A DNA stretch of 64,000 nt from Nitrospirota bacterium (GCA_040755395.1 JBFMAX010000006.1:62001-126000), one strand, 5' to 3'; shown: positions 17,033 to 26,723, numbered from the stretch's first letter. Translations and numbers: made by a program. The notes: a model not told the origin generated them from the letters alone.

Positions 17033-19434
17033 ACCCGAACGGAGCAGTCGGCGAGTCGGAAAAACTGTTGGCCCGGGTGTCGGCTCTCGAGCAGTTGTTG
17101 GGAGTGCACGAAGCGCTCGTCATCCGGCAGGCGGAACGTCTCGAATCCGCCCTGGATCGACTCAAGGCCCAGGCCGATGTCTTGAGCGCCGTGGTCGCAG
17201 GCACGGACCCTTCGGCGGGACCGGAATTCTTTCGTTCCCTGGTGTACCACCTCGCCACGGCGGCACAGGTCCGGTACGCGCTGGTCGGCGAGCTGCTGCC
17301 CGGAGGGAAGGAACGAATCCGAACCCTGGCGGTCTGGGCCGGAGGCCGTTTTGTCGACAACTTCGAATACGACTTGGCAGGAACGCCGTGCGCCCAGGTC
17401 TTGCGCGAGCGCCTTTGTTATGTCCCCAGCGGGTTCCAACAGCGGTTCCCCGCTTTCACGTTGTCCGCCGGCGTGAACGCGGAGGCGTATTGCGGCGCCC
17501 TGCTGGCGAACGCGGCAGGCCAGCCTTTGGGCGTGCTCAGCCTGCTCCACGACGAGCCCATCCGGACGCCATTCGACCTGGCGCACATTGTCACGTTGTT
17601 CGCAACCCGCGCCGGGGCCGAGTTGGGTCGCCGGCGGGTGGAGGAACGGACCCAAGCCATTCTCCAGATCGCACTGGATGGCTTTTGTGAACTCGACCGG
17701 GAGGGCAACATCGCGGAGGTCAACGAGGCGTTTGGCCGGTTGACCGGCTATAGCCGGGATGAGTTGCTCGCCATGAACATTCATGACCTGGAGGTCGCCG
17801 AGGAGCTTCATGAAGTGTCGCGCTCGATCCAACGGATCATGCAATCCGGCGGGGACCGCTTCGAAACATGCCTTCGGCGTCAAGACGGCTCGCAGGTCGA
17901 CGTCGACGTCAGCATCCGATACCTCGACCAGGACGGCGGCCGGTTCTTCTGCTTCCTACGCGACATCACCGAGCGCAAACAGCTTGAGGCGGCTCTGCGG
18001 GACAGCGTGGAGCGATTCGATCTGGCCGTGCGCGGCTCCCAAGACGGGCTGTGGGACGGCCACAAGGCGCCCGACCTTCCCTGGTACGATCCCCAAACTC
18101 CGCTGTGGTGGTCTCCGCGCGTCAGGGACATGCTTGGCTATGAGGAGCATGAATTCCCCAACGTCCTGGGGAGTTGGACGCCGCTGCTGCATCCTGAGGA
18201 TCGCGACCGGGTCTTCGCGGCGCTGTTCGACCACATCGAACGCCGGATGCCCTACGACGTGGAGTATCGACTTCGCACGAAGGCGGGAGGCTATCGCTGG
18301 TTCCGTGCCAAGGGCCAGGCGATCTGGGACGAGGCCGGGAACGTGCTCCGCATGTCCGGTTCCTTGAGCGACATCACGGACCGCAAGGAGGCGGAAGAAG
18401 AGTTGCGGGTGACCAATAGCATGCTGACCGCGCTCGTCCGCTCCTCGCCGATGGCGATCGTGATCATCGACCTGCAGGGAAAGGTGAAGCTGTGGAACCC
18501 CGCCGCGGAGCGGATCTTCGGCTGGCGAGAGGAAGAAGCCGTCGGCCGCACGCTTCCCTTCGTCCCGCCGGACAAACGCGAAGAACACCTCGCATTGCGC
18601 GAACGCGTCTTGAGAGACGAATCGTTCGCCGGACTGGAGGTCATCCGCCGAAGAAAGAATGGCACGTTGATCCACGCCGAACTGTCGACCGCTCTCCTGC
18701 GCGACGACAAGGGCCGACCGTACGCGATTCTGGGTCTCCTGGCCGACATCAGCGAACGCAAGAGGGCGGAAGAGAAACTCCGTCAGCGCGAACGCGATCT
18801 GCGAAAGGCGCTGGAAGAGCGGCAGCGGCTCAGCCAGGACTTGCACGACGACATTCTGCAATCGCTGTACGCCGTCGGCCTGAACCTGGAAGCCTGCAAG
18901 CCTCTGCAGAAACAAGACCCCCGACGAGCCGGAAAGACGCTGGAGCGGGCCGTCGCCCAGCTCAACGCCGTCATGCGTGAGATCCGCTCGTTCATCGCCG
19001 GTCTCGACACCGAATCGGCCATGAGCCACGAACTCCCGACGGCCTTGCGGACGATGGTCCAGACCCTCGGAGGCCCGCATTCGACGCGCTTCCGCGTGTC
19101 CATCGACCCGGCGGCGACCGCCAGCGTTCCCGAGGACTGGCGCGGGCACCTGTTGAATGTCGCGAAAGAAGCCGTCAGCAATTGCCTCCGCCACGCCCGC
19201 GCCGACCGAGGCAGTCTCTCGCTCCGTGTCTTGAAGGACTGCGTGCGCCTCACGGTGCAGGACAACGGGATCGGGTTCGATCCGCTGAAGGCGACCGGCG
19301 TCGGTCATGGGCTGGCCAACATGGCCGCCCGCGCCGAGCGGCTCGGCGGCAAGTTCGCCGTGCTGTCGAAACCGAGGCAAGGAACCCGCGTAATTTTCGA
19401 GATCCCGAAAGACGCTCCCTATGCCGAGCCTTAA
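17029..19434 (+). CDS. GAF/PAS sensor histidine kinase (NarX-type, HisKA_3)
   Basis: The 801-residue protein has, in order: a short coiled coil (1-50), a GAF domain (about 60-205), three PAS domains each closed by a PAC-like end (DITERK, DITDRK and DISERK), a HisKA_3 dimerisation domain with LSQDLHDDILQSL (phospho-His near 605) and a HATPase domain (NVAKEAVSNCLRHA, DNGIGFD, GHGLANM). No membrane helix is seen, so it senses a cytoplasmic signal. HisKA_3 kinases pair with NarL/LuxR regulators, and one follows directly. The start ATG 17029 is fixed by the ATGA overlap. Confidence 0.88.
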   Translation: MNPNGAVGESEKLLARVSALEQLLGVHEALVIRQAERLESALDRLKAQADVLSAVVAGTDPSAGPEFFRSLVYHLATAAQVRYALVGELLPGGKERIRTLAVWAGGRFVDNFEYDLAGTPCAQVLRERLCYVPSGFQQRFPAFTLSAGVNAEAYCGALLANAAGQPLGVLSLLHDEPIRTPFDLAHIVTLFATRAGAELGRRRVEERTQAILQIALDGFCELDREGNIAEVNEAFGRLTGYSRDELLAMNIHDLEVAEELHEVSRSIQRIMQSGGDRFETCLRRQDGSQVDVDVSIRYLDQDGGRFFCFLRDITERKQLEAALRDSVERFDLAVRGSQDGLWDGHKAPDLPWYDPQTPLWWSPRVRDMLGYEEHEFPNVLGSWTPLLHPEDRDRVFAALFDHIERRMPYDVEYRLRTKAGGYRWFRAKGQAIWDEAGNVLRMSGSLSDITDRKEAEEELRVTNSMLTALVRSSPMAIVIIDLQGKVKLWNPAAERIFGWREEEAVGRTLPFVPPDKREEHLALRERVLRDESFAGLEVIRRRKNGTLIHAELSTALLRDDKGRPYAILGLLADISERKRAEEKLRQRERDLRKALEERQRLSQDLHDDILQSLYAVGLNLEACKPLQKQDPRRAGKTLERAVAQLNAVMREIRSFIAGLDTESAMSHELPTALRTMVQTLGGPHSTRFRVSIDPAATASVPEDWRGHLLNVAKEAVSNCLRHARADRGSLSLRVLKDCVRLTVQDNGIGFDPLKATGVGHGLANMAARAERLGGKFAVLSKPRQGTRVIFEIPKDAPYAEP

Positions 19435-20080
19435 GATGAAGCCGATTCGGCTGATGCTGGTCGACGACCATGAGGTCGTCCGCATCGGCCTGCGCACGGT
19501 GCTCAGCCGTCACCGGGGCATCAGCGTCGTGGGCGAAGCTATGGCCATGACCGAGGCGGTGCGCGAAGCCCTGCGCCTGAAACCCGACGTGATTCTGATG
19601 GACGCCCGCTTGCAGGATGGCTCCGGTGTCGAAGCCTGTCGCGAGATCCTTTCCGCCTGCCCCTCGACGCGTATCGTGTTTCTGACCTCGTACGCGGACG
19701 ACGATTCGGTCCTCGCCGCGATACTGGCCGGCGCCCAGGGTTATCTGCTCAAGGAGATCGACTCGGCTGCGCTGATCCGGGCTATTCGGAACATCGCCCA
19801 GGGACGGTCCATTCTGGATCCGTCGATGGCGCAGCGCGCGCTCGCCTGGATCAAAGGCTTGGGAACCGCCGACACGACCGCGAAAGGAGACCCGCTCTCG
19901 GCGCAGGAGGAACGGGTCCTGGCGCTTGTCGCCCAAGGAAAAACCAACAAAGAGATCGCCGCCGCGTTGGGCCTGAGCGACAAGACGGTCAAGAATTATC
20001 TTGCCAACGTGTTTCAGAAGCTCCGGGTCACGCGACGGGCCCAAGCCGCGGCGTTCTTTGTCAAGCGGCAAGGACGATAG
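19421..20080 (+). CDS. NarL/LuxR-family response regulator
   Basis: About 219 residues: a receiver domain (VDDHEVVRIGL; phospho-acceptor Asp in VILMDARLQDGSG; the switch Lys in YLLKEID) and a C-terminal LuxR helix-turn-helix (LSAQEERVLALVAQGKTNKEI, then LSDKTVKNYL). It is the obvious partner of the kinase just upstream and probably activates unlinked or downstream promoters. ATG 19421 overlaps the kinase end by 14 bases; ATG 19436, 2 bases after the kinase stop, is an equally possible start. Confidence 0.88.
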   Translation: MPSLKMKPIRLMLVDDHEVVRIGLRTVLSRHRGISVVGEAMAMTEAVREALRLKPDVILMDARLQDGSGVEACREILSACPSTRIVFLTSYADDDSVLAAILAGAQGYLLKEIDSAALIRAIRNIAQGRSILDPSMAQRALAWIKGLGTADTTAKGDPLSAQEERVLALVAQGKTNKEIAAALGLSDKTVKNYLANVFQKLRVTRRAQAAAFFVKRQGR

Positions 20081-20166
20081 AACGGTCCGGTCCGCAACGT
20101 CCCCAATTGAGCAGGCCGTCGCCGGCTGGGAATCGAAGGCTAGACTTTGGACGAGAGGAGGGCATC

Positions 20167-20538
20167 ATGCCGTCCGTGCTCGTCGTAGACGACGAGGACC
20201 CAATCCGGAGCATGATCCGGCGGACGCTGGAAGAGGCCGGTTACGAAGTGCACGAAGCCCGCGACGGGAAGGAAGGTCTGCACCGATACCGCTGCTGTCC
20301 GGCCGACCTCGTGATCATGGACATTCTGATGCCGGATCAGGACGGGCTGGAGAGCATCGTCTCGCTCCGCCGGGAGTTTCCGTCTTCCAAGATCATCGCC
20401 ATCACCGGCGGGAGCGACATGATCGGGATTCTGAACCATCTGGACGTCGCGCAAATGTTGGGGGCCAGGAGGACGCTGCACAAACCGTTCGACATGCAGG
20501 CGCTCCTTGAAGCGGTTCGCGCCGAACTCCGGACCTAA
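20167..20538 (+). CDS. Single-domain response regulator (CheY-like)
   Basis: The 123-residue protein is a lone receiver. It has VVDDEDPIRSM (acidic pocket), the phospho-acceptor Asp in LVIMDILMPDQDG, Thr in IIAITGG and the conserved Lys in LHKPFD. It has no output domain, so it probably passes phosphate to or interacts with another protein. ATG 20167 has a strong ribosome site (GAGAGGAGGG). It follows the NarL-type regulator by 86 bases and may be in the same operon. Confidence 0.85.
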   Translation: MPSVLVVDDEDPIRSMIRRTLEEAGYEVHEARDGKEGLHRYRCCPADLVIMDILMPDQDGLESIVSLRREFPSSKIIAITGGSDMIGILNHLDVAQMLGARRTLHKPFDMQALLEAVRAELRT

Positions 20539-20720
20539 CGACCCTTTTCCGGGTCGCCCCTTCGTTCTTGTTGCTTCCCTCCTCGTCGGCCCGAGCCGGG
20601 GTTGACTTCGCTCCGCGATCCCTTCACACTGCTTGCGAAAACCGCGGGTAGCCGGCGGCAAACAGTTTCGAGCTATTCGCTCTTCTCCAAACCGAGCGCT
20701 GACCACCCGACCCCCCGGAA

Positions 20721-21161
20721 ATGTGGCCTCTCCGACTCAACGCCCTGTTCGGCAGCCTCGTGGTCGCCGTCGGGTTTTGGCTGATCTGGGGTGCGTTGCC
20801 TCTCGCATGGACCGCCGCGCTGGTGCTCGCGGCTCTCGGATTCCTGCTGTGGCGCGGCCGTACGATCGGCGAAATCTGGGCTTGGTCCACGCTGCTCCTG
20901 GGCTTTGAGAGCCTGGCGTGGCCGATCGCCACGATGATTCAGGTCCGATTGACGACGACGGACCCCACGAACGAGCAGATGGGAGCGATGTTGACGGCGA
21001 TCCTCTTCGGGCTCTTCTCGTCCATCTTCTGGATCACCTTCGCCTACGGACTGTTCAAGCGAGCGGGAACCCGCGGCGGGAACGGCGGTGTTCTCTCCGG
21101 CAAACCCGGAGATCGCCAGGCCGCCGGGCCGTCTCAGTCGAAGGGAACTCGTCCTTCATAG
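20721..21161 (+). CDS. Hypothetical membrane protein
   Basis: The 146-residue protein has four predicted membrane helices within residues 8-115 and a polar, Gly/Ser-rich tail. No family motif was recognised. It ends 6 bases inside the convergent priA gene. The upstream gap holds partial words of the heptamer repeat type (GCTATTC GCTCTTC). Confidence 0.6.
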   Translation: MWPLRLNALFGSLVVAVGFWLIWGALPLAWTAALVLAALGFLLWRGRTIGEIWAWSTLLLGFESLAWPIATMIQVRLTTTDPTNEQMGAMLTAILFGLFSSIFWITFAYGLFKRAGTRGGNGGVLSGKPGDRQAAGPSQSKGTRPS

Positions 21162-23528
21162 AGCCTCGACGGGATCGACGTCCACCTCGAATTTCAGATC
21201 CTTCGATGTCCTCTCCCCTTCGACCCGCTCGAGCGTTGCGGCGACAAGGGCGCGTGCGATCTCGCGGTCGGTCGATTTCACCAGCAGTTGCCAGCGATAC
21301 CGCCCGCGGACTTTGGCGACCGGCGCCGGAACCGGACCCAGCACGCTCACCCCCTCGGTCTTCCGTTGAATGCACGCCAGGCTTTCGGCAGGCGCCGGGA
21401 CCGTCACGCCATGAGCGGACTGTCGCCCGACCCGCCGCACCTGCTCTCTCAACAATTCCGCCCATCGGACCGCCGACGTCTCCACCCGTTCGGCGTTCCT
21501 GCCGGACACTCTCAAGCCGATGAGATGATAAAAGGGTGGATAGCCGAGGGCCTCGCGCATGGCCAGCTCCGTCTTGCCAAACATCTGGAAATCCCGATCG
21601 ACGACCGCGGCGACGGCATGGTGGGTCGGCAAATACGTCTGCAGGACGACTCGGCCGCCGGCGTCGTCTGGCCACGCCAACCCCATCGCGTCGAGCAAGG
21701 CGTGATAGGTCCGTTCGGCGGCGCGAAAGTCCGGCAGGTGCAATCCGGCGTCCGCGTACGGCACACCGACGAATCCGAACAGTGGGGGCGGTCCGAGCTG
21801 AAACAGCAATTGCGTCCCGATGATCAGGTCCAGCTCTCCGGCCCCGAGCAAGTGCCGGACCGCTCCCACCTGCGAGGCATGCCGGATCACGTCCCGGTCG
21901 AGGCGCGCGATCCTGGCCTTCGGGAAGAAACGTCTGACGTCGTCCTCCAGGCGTTCGGTGCCGAACCCGACCGGCTCGATCCTCGCGGCCCGGCAGGAGG
22001 CGCAGGTGTCGGGAAGCGCCACGGACGCCCCGCAGTACGGGCAGACCAAGCGGCCGATCCGGCGGTAATAGGCGAGCGCCACGCTGCATTGTCCGCACCG
22101 CGGGACGCTCCCGCAATCGCGACAGGTGAGAGCCCGCGCATACCCTTTGCGGTTGAGAAACAGCGCGACTCTGTTCCGTTGAGCCAGCGCGCGGTCGATA
22201 CCTTCGACCATCGGCGGCGACAGGAGTGTGCCGGACGGATACGTCCGGAGATCGACCAGTTCCACCCTCGGCTGACCTGGAGCTTCGAGTGCGAGGTAGA
22301 GCGCGCCTCCGTCGCGCTTAATCGCCTGCATGGTCTCCAACGACGGATGGGACGAGCCGAGCACGAGCAGCGCGCGACCCCGGCCGGCGCGGGTCCAGGC
22401 CACGTCCCGCGCGTGGTAGCGGGGCTCCTGCTCCTCCTTGAGCGAGGCGTCTTCTTCTCCGTCGATCCAGACCAGCCCCGGGGATGAGACCGGCGCAAAG
22501 ACCGCCGACCTCGTGCCGATCACGACGCTCGCCGTGCCTTCGCGAATCCTCCGCCAGCCCTCGGCCCGGACCGCTGCGGGCAGCCCGCTATGGACCAGAA
22601 CGACCCGATCTCCCCAGCGAGACTTCGCCTGATGCGCGACCTGCCTGGCCCGGAGCACCTCTCCCGTGACCACCAGGACAGCGCGCCGGCGCGCCAGCAT
22701 CGCTTCCGCGACCCGCATCAGACAAGCGAAGCGATATTCCGGAGGCGCATGGAGGAGAACCGCAGAATGCCGGGGAGGATCGCACAAACCGATCAGCCGA
22801 TCGAGCGGTGAGGGCGCTTCCGGCGAGAGATCCTGGGGATCGAGTCTCCGAGCGATCGGTCGTGGATCGAGATCGTCTATCTCGTCGGCGACGGCCGCCT
22901 GTCGCCTGGTCCCCGCCTCCGGACCATGTTGGTCGGCGTCCTGTTTGCGCACCCAGCCCTTTCGCGTGATTCTCCTCAACGCCCGCCTCAACGACGTCCC
23001 TGCGGCCTTCCGCAATGAGGCTTCGGTCAATCCTTTCGCTCGTCGGGCAAGCCGACGCAGGAGTTCCTGATCCGCGGCGGAGAGGCGTTCCTCGCCGCTC
23101 AACGCCCGACGTCCGGCTTCAGTCAATACGTACTTGGCCTCTCGACGTTTCGGTTGGGTCGGCGGGAGCACCAACCTCACACACTGGCCCCAGGGCGCGA
23201 GATAGCGCTCGGCGATCAGGCGGGATAACTCCAGCAATTCGGGACTAAGCTCATCGCCCTTGTTGTCGAGCAGTGATCGGATCTCGCGGAGCCGTTTCAA
23301 CGCGGACTCCGCCGACGGTCGGTCAGTCACCGCGACCACGACGCCTTGCAGGGTACTGCGCCCGAAGGGAACGAGCACTCGACTTCCTACCTGGGTACGG
23401 TTTTGTAGGCGGGCCGGAATGAGATAGGTGAATGTCCGCGCCACGTGTCGAGGGATGATGACCTCAGCATAGAGGGGCGGAACGGGAACCGGTGTTTCTG
23501 ACTGCGGAGCGGACACGCCGTCGGGCAT
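21156..23528 (-). CDS. priA: Primosomal protein N' (PriA) lacking ATPase motifs
   Basis: The 790-residue protein has the PriA 3'-DNA-binding domain (about 18-120), a winged-helix region, a RecA-like domain with IGTRSAVFAP, the eight zinc-binding cysteines (four CxxC pairs, about 480-530) and the C-terminal half. PriA reloads DnaB at stalled forks. The Walker A site, usually GxTGSGKT, reads LLHAPPEYRFACL (258-270), and the DEEH box reads DGEED (356-360). It therefore probably cannot hydrolyse ATP but may still load the replisome, as inferred for actinobacterial PriA. Frame and length are otherwise intact. Confidence 0.88.
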   Translation of the reverse strand: MPDGVSAPQSETPVPVPPLYAEVIIPRHVARTFTYLIPARLQNRTQVGSRVLVPFGRSTLQGVVVAVTDRPSAESALKRLREIRSLLDNKGDELSPELLELSRLIAERYLAPWGQCVRLVLPPTQPKRREAKYVLTEAGRRALSGEERLSAADQELLRRLARRAKGLTEASLRKAAGTSLRRALRRITRKGWVRKQDADQHGPEAGTRRQAAVADEIDDLDPRPIARRLDPQDLSPEAPSPLDRLIGLCDPPRHSAVLLHAPPEYRFACLMRVAEAMLARRRAVLVVTGEVLRARQVAHQAKSRWGDRVVLVHSGLPAAVRAEGWRRIREGTASVVIGTRSAVFAPVSSPGLVWIDGEEDASLKEEQEPRYHARDVAWTRAGRGRALLVLGSSHPSLETMQAIKRDGGALYLALEAPGQPRVELVDLRTYPSGTLLSPPMVEGIDRALAQRNRVALFLNRKGYARALTCRDCGSVPRCGQCSVALAYYRRIGRLVCPYCGASVALPDTCASCRAARIEPVGFGTERLEDDVRRFFPKARIARLDRDVIRHASQVGAVRHLLGAGELDLIIGTQLLFQLGPPPLFGFVGVPYADAGLHLPDFRAAERTYHALLDAMGLAWPDDAGGRVVLQTYLPTHHAVAAVVDRDFQMFGKTELAMREALGYPPFYHLIGLRVSGRNAERVETSAVRWAELLREQVRRVGRQSAHGVTVPAPAESLACIQRKTEGVSVLGPVPAPVAKVRGRYRWQLLVKSTDREIARALVAATLERVEGERTSKDLKFEVDVDPVEAL

Positions 23529-23668
23529 GCGGCATTCTAGCAGGCTCCTCAGACGCGGAACAATGAAAGGAACGCGGACCGGTCGTGCGGCGAAGCCGCT
23601 GTCAGAACAGATTCACAACGTCCGGAGCGGCGAAGGCGCTGACGAGGGCGACGGAAGGAGCCACTCGA

Positions 23669-25228
23669 CTACGGCTGGGGCAGCGCGGGATCAGACGGCT
23701 GATCAGGATGAGGCGCAGGGGCATCTTGGGTCGGCGGAACGGTCACGTCGGATCCGCTCGCCTCTCCCGCGGGAGCGGCTTGCCCGGTTGGCGGAGTTGC
23801 GGGGTCAGTGGGAGCCTGGCTGCTCGGCTGCGGCGGTGCGTCTGGAGCATCGGAGACCGACGACGAGGCTCCCAGGCGGGAAAAACTATAGCCTGCCTCG
23901 CTGGCCGACGACTGCTCCGGCGCACGCCCTGGTTCATTCTGGGAGGGTTCCGAAGAATAGAGAACGATTTCGATCCGCCGGTTCTTCCGCCGGCCTTCCT
24001 CGGTCGCATTGCTCGCGACCGGCTTCGTGTCGCCATACCCGACCGCCGACAACTGCGCCGAGTCGATGCCGCCCTTTTCGATCAAATATCGCACGACGAA
24101 GGACGCCCGCGCCTTGGACAGTTCCCAGTTGGTCGGATACTTGGCCTTGAGCGATGGGCCGATCTCCACGTTGTCCGCATGACCCTCGACTCGGATATGC
24201 TTGTCGGTCACGGTCTGGAGATAGTCGGCGATCTGCTCGAGGATTTTCATCCCGCCGGGCTTGACCGTGACCTCTCCCGATTCATATTCCAACTGATCGA
24301 CTAGCTCATCCAGGTTGATCAACGTGCGGCTCCCGACCTGCTGGAGCTGAATCTTGTCCCTTCCGGCAGCAGGAACCGATTCGTCGGGCTTCTTCGCCTC
24401 AATCTCCGGTTGCAACTGTTCCGGAAGCAGCAGACCTCCGGCCGACCCGCCGAGGTCGGAACCTTTCCACCGAAAGCGATCGCCTCGCAGGATGGGCGCC
24501 GTGGCCCGCGTCAACAAACCCGTCGCCGTGCCATCCTCGAGCGCCAAGACTTTCACTTCTCCCAGGGTGCGCCGCGGAAGCCCTGAGCCGGTTCTGAAGA
24601 CTTCGAGCCGGTCTCCGATCCTGAGTCCGTCAAGCCGCCCTTTGTCCAGGTACACCAAGTTCCGTTGACCGATCAAGAACTGATTCGTCTGGAGTTCGAC
24701 AATCATGCCTTCGGTCTCACCGAAGCTACCAGCCTCTGGCGCTGTCTCTTCCTGAGGCGGCGGTGCGAATCGCATGACCCCGTCGCCCGGTGAAATAGCC
24801 GCGTACGGCCGGATGACGTGAGCGATGATGAGTTCGTGGTCGACCTGAATGACTCGGACGACTCCCAATACATTGGTCAGGAACCCCAGGTAGCGACCGG
24901 TCGCCGGATGAAAGACCTTCCGGATGCGTCTGTACACGGTGTACAAGTCGCCGACCGCTGCTTCTCCGGGGCCGGTCAACCGCAAATAGACGGTATCGCT
25001 TCCCCCGACGAGCATGCGATTGCCGGTTGTCTGGTTGTCTCCTGTCAGGGAGTTGACGACCCCGTCCATGGGAGTCGTTTCGCGAATGTACCCTGCGGAA
25101 AATCTCAGGGCAGCCTCACCAAGCCTGACACTCTGGGCATCTTGAGCTTGAGCCGGGGTATCGATCGATCCGCCGAGGACCGCGCAGATCAGAAGAGCCG
25201 ACAAGATTCCGGACGGTGGAGTGCGCAT
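23669..25228 (-). CDS. OmpA-family peptidoglycan-associated protein
   Basis: The 519-residue protein begins with a signal peptide (cleavage after AQAQ, about residue 29). The middle part has beta-rich repeats with LysM-like or SH3-like character (TVYRRIRKVFHP, RNLVYLDKGRLDGLRIGDRLEVF). An OmpA/MotB domain follows (about 320-435: RVEGHADN, NWELSKARA, GYGDTKPVASN, NRRIEI). The last 75 residues are Pro/Ala/Ser-rich. OmpA domains bind peptidoglycan non-covalently, so it probably links the envelope layers. It is an outer-membrane or periplasmic protein. Confidence 0.85.
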   Translation of the reverse strand: MRTPPSGILSALLICAVLGGSIDTPAQAQDAQSVRLGEAALRFSAGYIRETTPMDGVVNSLTGDNQTTGNRMLVGGSDTVYLRLTGPGEAAVGDLYTVYRRIRKVFHPATGRYLGFLTNVLGVVRVIQVDHELIIAHVIRPYAAISPGDGVMRFAPPPQEETAPEAGSFGETEGMIVELQTNQFLIGQRNLVYLDKGRLDGLRIGDRLEVFRTGSGLPRRTLGEVKVLALEDGTATGLLTRATAPILRGDRFRWKGSDLGGSAGGLLLPEQLQPEIEAKKPDESVPAAGRDKIQLQQVGSRTLINLDELVDQLEYESGEVTVKPGGMKILEQIADYLQTVTDKHIRVEGHADNVEIGPSLKAKYPTNWELSKARASFVVRYLIEKGGIDSAQLSAVGYGDTKPVASNATEEGRRKNRRIEIVLYSSEPSQNEPGRAPEQSSASEAGYSFSRLGASSSVSDAPDAPPQPSSQAPTDPATPPTGQAAPAGEASGSDVTVPPTQDAPAPHPDQPSDPALPQP

Positions 25229-25336
25229 CGGGGTCGTCCAAGATCAAGATGTTGACTTGCCAACCATAGCAAACCATACTGGGTTGTCAAGCGATTTCAG
25301 GGCCTTGAGAGTGCACCGCACCTGGAGTGTTCTCCC

Positions 25337-25528
25337 ATGCCAAACCGATCGCGATCGCCCGAGCGGAAAAGTCAAAGCCCCGCCCCGCCGGGCCGTCGCC
25401 GAATCGACACCCAAATTCACCGTAGGAAGAAGATCAAGGCGTTGTCCGCCCTCGAAACCGAATGGGATGCGCGGTCCGGCAATCCTCCCTTGGGGCTTCG
25501 CATGGCTTCCGACAAGATGAAGAAGTAA
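25337..25528 (+). CDS. Small basic hypothetical protein
   Basis: A 63-residue, very basic open frame (MPNRSRSPERKSQSP at the start and RRKKIKALSALETEWD in the middle). ATG 25337 follows GGAG at about 9 bases. The composition is nucleic-acid-binding-like, but no family is recognised. It stands alone between the divergent OmpA-family gene and the nuo operon, so it could be a real small gene or a chance frame. Confidence 0.45.
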   Translation: MPNRSRSPERKSQSPAPPGRRRIDTQIHRRKKIKALSALETEWDARSGNPPLGLRMASDKMKK

Positions 25529-25629
25529 GCTCAGGCATTGAGTTCTTCCTCCGACTTGATCGCCTTTTCTCGTTTCCAGGACGGTTGGAACGGTGAGCCT
25601 TCGGGTTTGGTAGGGCTTTCGGAGGGCCC

Positions 25630-25659
25630 TTGCTAGGTCCTTTGTTCTCTTGCTATTGC
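25630..25659 (+). promoter_or_regulatory. Weak candidate promoter of the nuo operon
   Basis: TTGCTA (25630-25635) and TATTGC (25654-25659) are 18 bases apart, 65 bases before the nuoA start. The -10 match is poor. It is the best sigma-70-like pair seen in this gap. Confidence 0.25.
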
Positions 25660-25723
25660 AATTCGGCGGGGTCTAAGATTTTTGATGTTCTTTTCAAGTC
25701 AAAGTCTTGAGAGAGCGGTTCCT

Positions 25724-26107
25724 ATGACCGGCGCCGAGCTTCTGCTGGATTATTTGACGCGATACTTTCCGATTCTTTTGTTTGTCGTGATCGCGCTGGC
25801 CTTCGGCGTGGTGACTCTCCTCGTGAGTTACCTGGTCCAGCCAAAATACCCGGAACCGGAAAAACTCAGCCCGTACGAATGTGGCAGCGAACCGTTTTCC
25901 GACGCGCGAATGCCGTTCCCGGTCCGCTATTACATCTTCGCGATGCTCTTTGTCATTTTCGACATCGAAGTCATCTTTCTGTATCCCTGGGCCGTGGTGT
26001 TCGACAAGATCGGACTGATCGGACTGGTCGAGATGTTGATTTTCATCGGCTTGTTCCTGGTCGCCTATGTGTATGCATGGAAAAAAGGCGCGCTGGAATG
26101 GGACTAG
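25724..26107 (+). CDS. nuoA: NADH-quinone oxidoreductase subunit A
   Basis: 127 residues with three membrane helices. The family signature YECGSEP is in the first loop and FVIFDIEVIFLYPW is in the second helix with its conserved acidic residues. NuoA is part of the membrane arm at the quinone site, where it contacts NuoH and NuoJ. ATG 25724 gives the normal length; an in-frame ATG at 25682 would add 14 non-conserved residues. It is the first gene of the nuo operon. Confidence 0.93.
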   Translation: MTGAELLLDYLTRYFPILLFVVIALAFGVVTLLVSYLVQPKYPEPEKLSPYECGSEPFSDARMPFPVRYYIFAMLFVIFDIEVIFLYPWAVVFDKIGLIGLVEMLIFIGLFLVAYVYAWKKGALEWD

Positions 26108-26108
26108 T

Positions 26109-26192
26109 TCCGTGAGGGGTGAAGGGTTAGGCGCAAGAGGTTCAGAGGAACTTGTTCCGTTCGCCTCACGCCCCACGTTTCACGCCTAACGA
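26109..26192. repeat. Inverted heptamer-array element between nuoA and nuoB
   Basis: The left arm reads CCGTGAG GGGTGAA GGGTTAG GCG. The right arm reads CGCCTCA CGCCCCA CGTTTCA CGCCTAA CG. The arms are imperfect inverted repeats with a strict seven-base period. The element starts 2 bases after the nuoA stop and ends just before the nuoB ribosome site (GAGG). Confidence 0.85.
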
Positions 26193-26199
26193 GGTTACC

Positions 26200-26715
26200 A
26201 TGGGGTTGATTCAGATCGGACGGCATGAAAAGGACGGCAATCTCGACGTCATCACGACGACGGTCGAGAAGGCGGTGAACTGGGCGCGGAAGGGCTCGCT
26301 CTGGCCCATGACGTTCGGACTCGCCTGCTGCGCCATTGAAATGATCGCCGCCGTCTCCTCGCGCTACGACATGGACCGCTACGGGGCCGGCGTCTTTCGG
26401 GCCTCGCCGCGACAGTCCGATCTCATGATCGTGGCCGGCACGGTCTGCCGGCGCATGGCGCCGGTCATCCGGAAGATCTATGATCAGATGCCGGAACCCA
26501 AGTATGTGATCGCGATGGGGTCCTGCGCCACATCCGGCAATATCTACGACAGCTACAGCGTGGTGCAGGGGGTGGATCGCTTCGTGCCGGTGGACATCTA
26601 CGTCCCCGGCTGCCCGCCGACCCCTGAAGCGCTCTTCGACGGCATTCTCAAGCTGCAAGAGCGCATCATGCAGCGGCGGGTGTTTACGAAACAACCGGAA
26701 CAGGTCAAAACATAA
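26200..26715 (+). CDS. nuoB: NADH-quinone oxidoreductase subunit B
   Basis: 171 residues, hydrophilic. It binds the N2 [4Fe-4S] cluster, the last electron carrier before quinone. The ligand motifs are visible: tandem cysteines in GLACCAIEM, Cys in MGSCATSG and Cys in [14 protein letters not shown] 26200 is chosen; the upstream in-frame extension would read through the repeat element. Confidence 0.95.
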   Translation: MGLIQIGRHEKDGNLDVITTTVEKAVNWARKGSLWPMTFGLACCAIEMIAAVSSRYDMDRYGAGVFRASPRQSDLMIVAGTVCRRMAPVIRKIYDQMPEPKYVIAMGSCATSGNIYDSYSVVQGVDRFVPVDIYVPGCPPTPEALFDGILKLQERIMQRRVFTKQPEQVKT

Positions 26716-26723
26716 TTTTGACT

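Noticed and set aside
24300-25250. Plus-strand frames opposite the OmpA-family gene
   Set aside because: They are antisense shadows of a gene with a signal peptide and a full OmpA domain.
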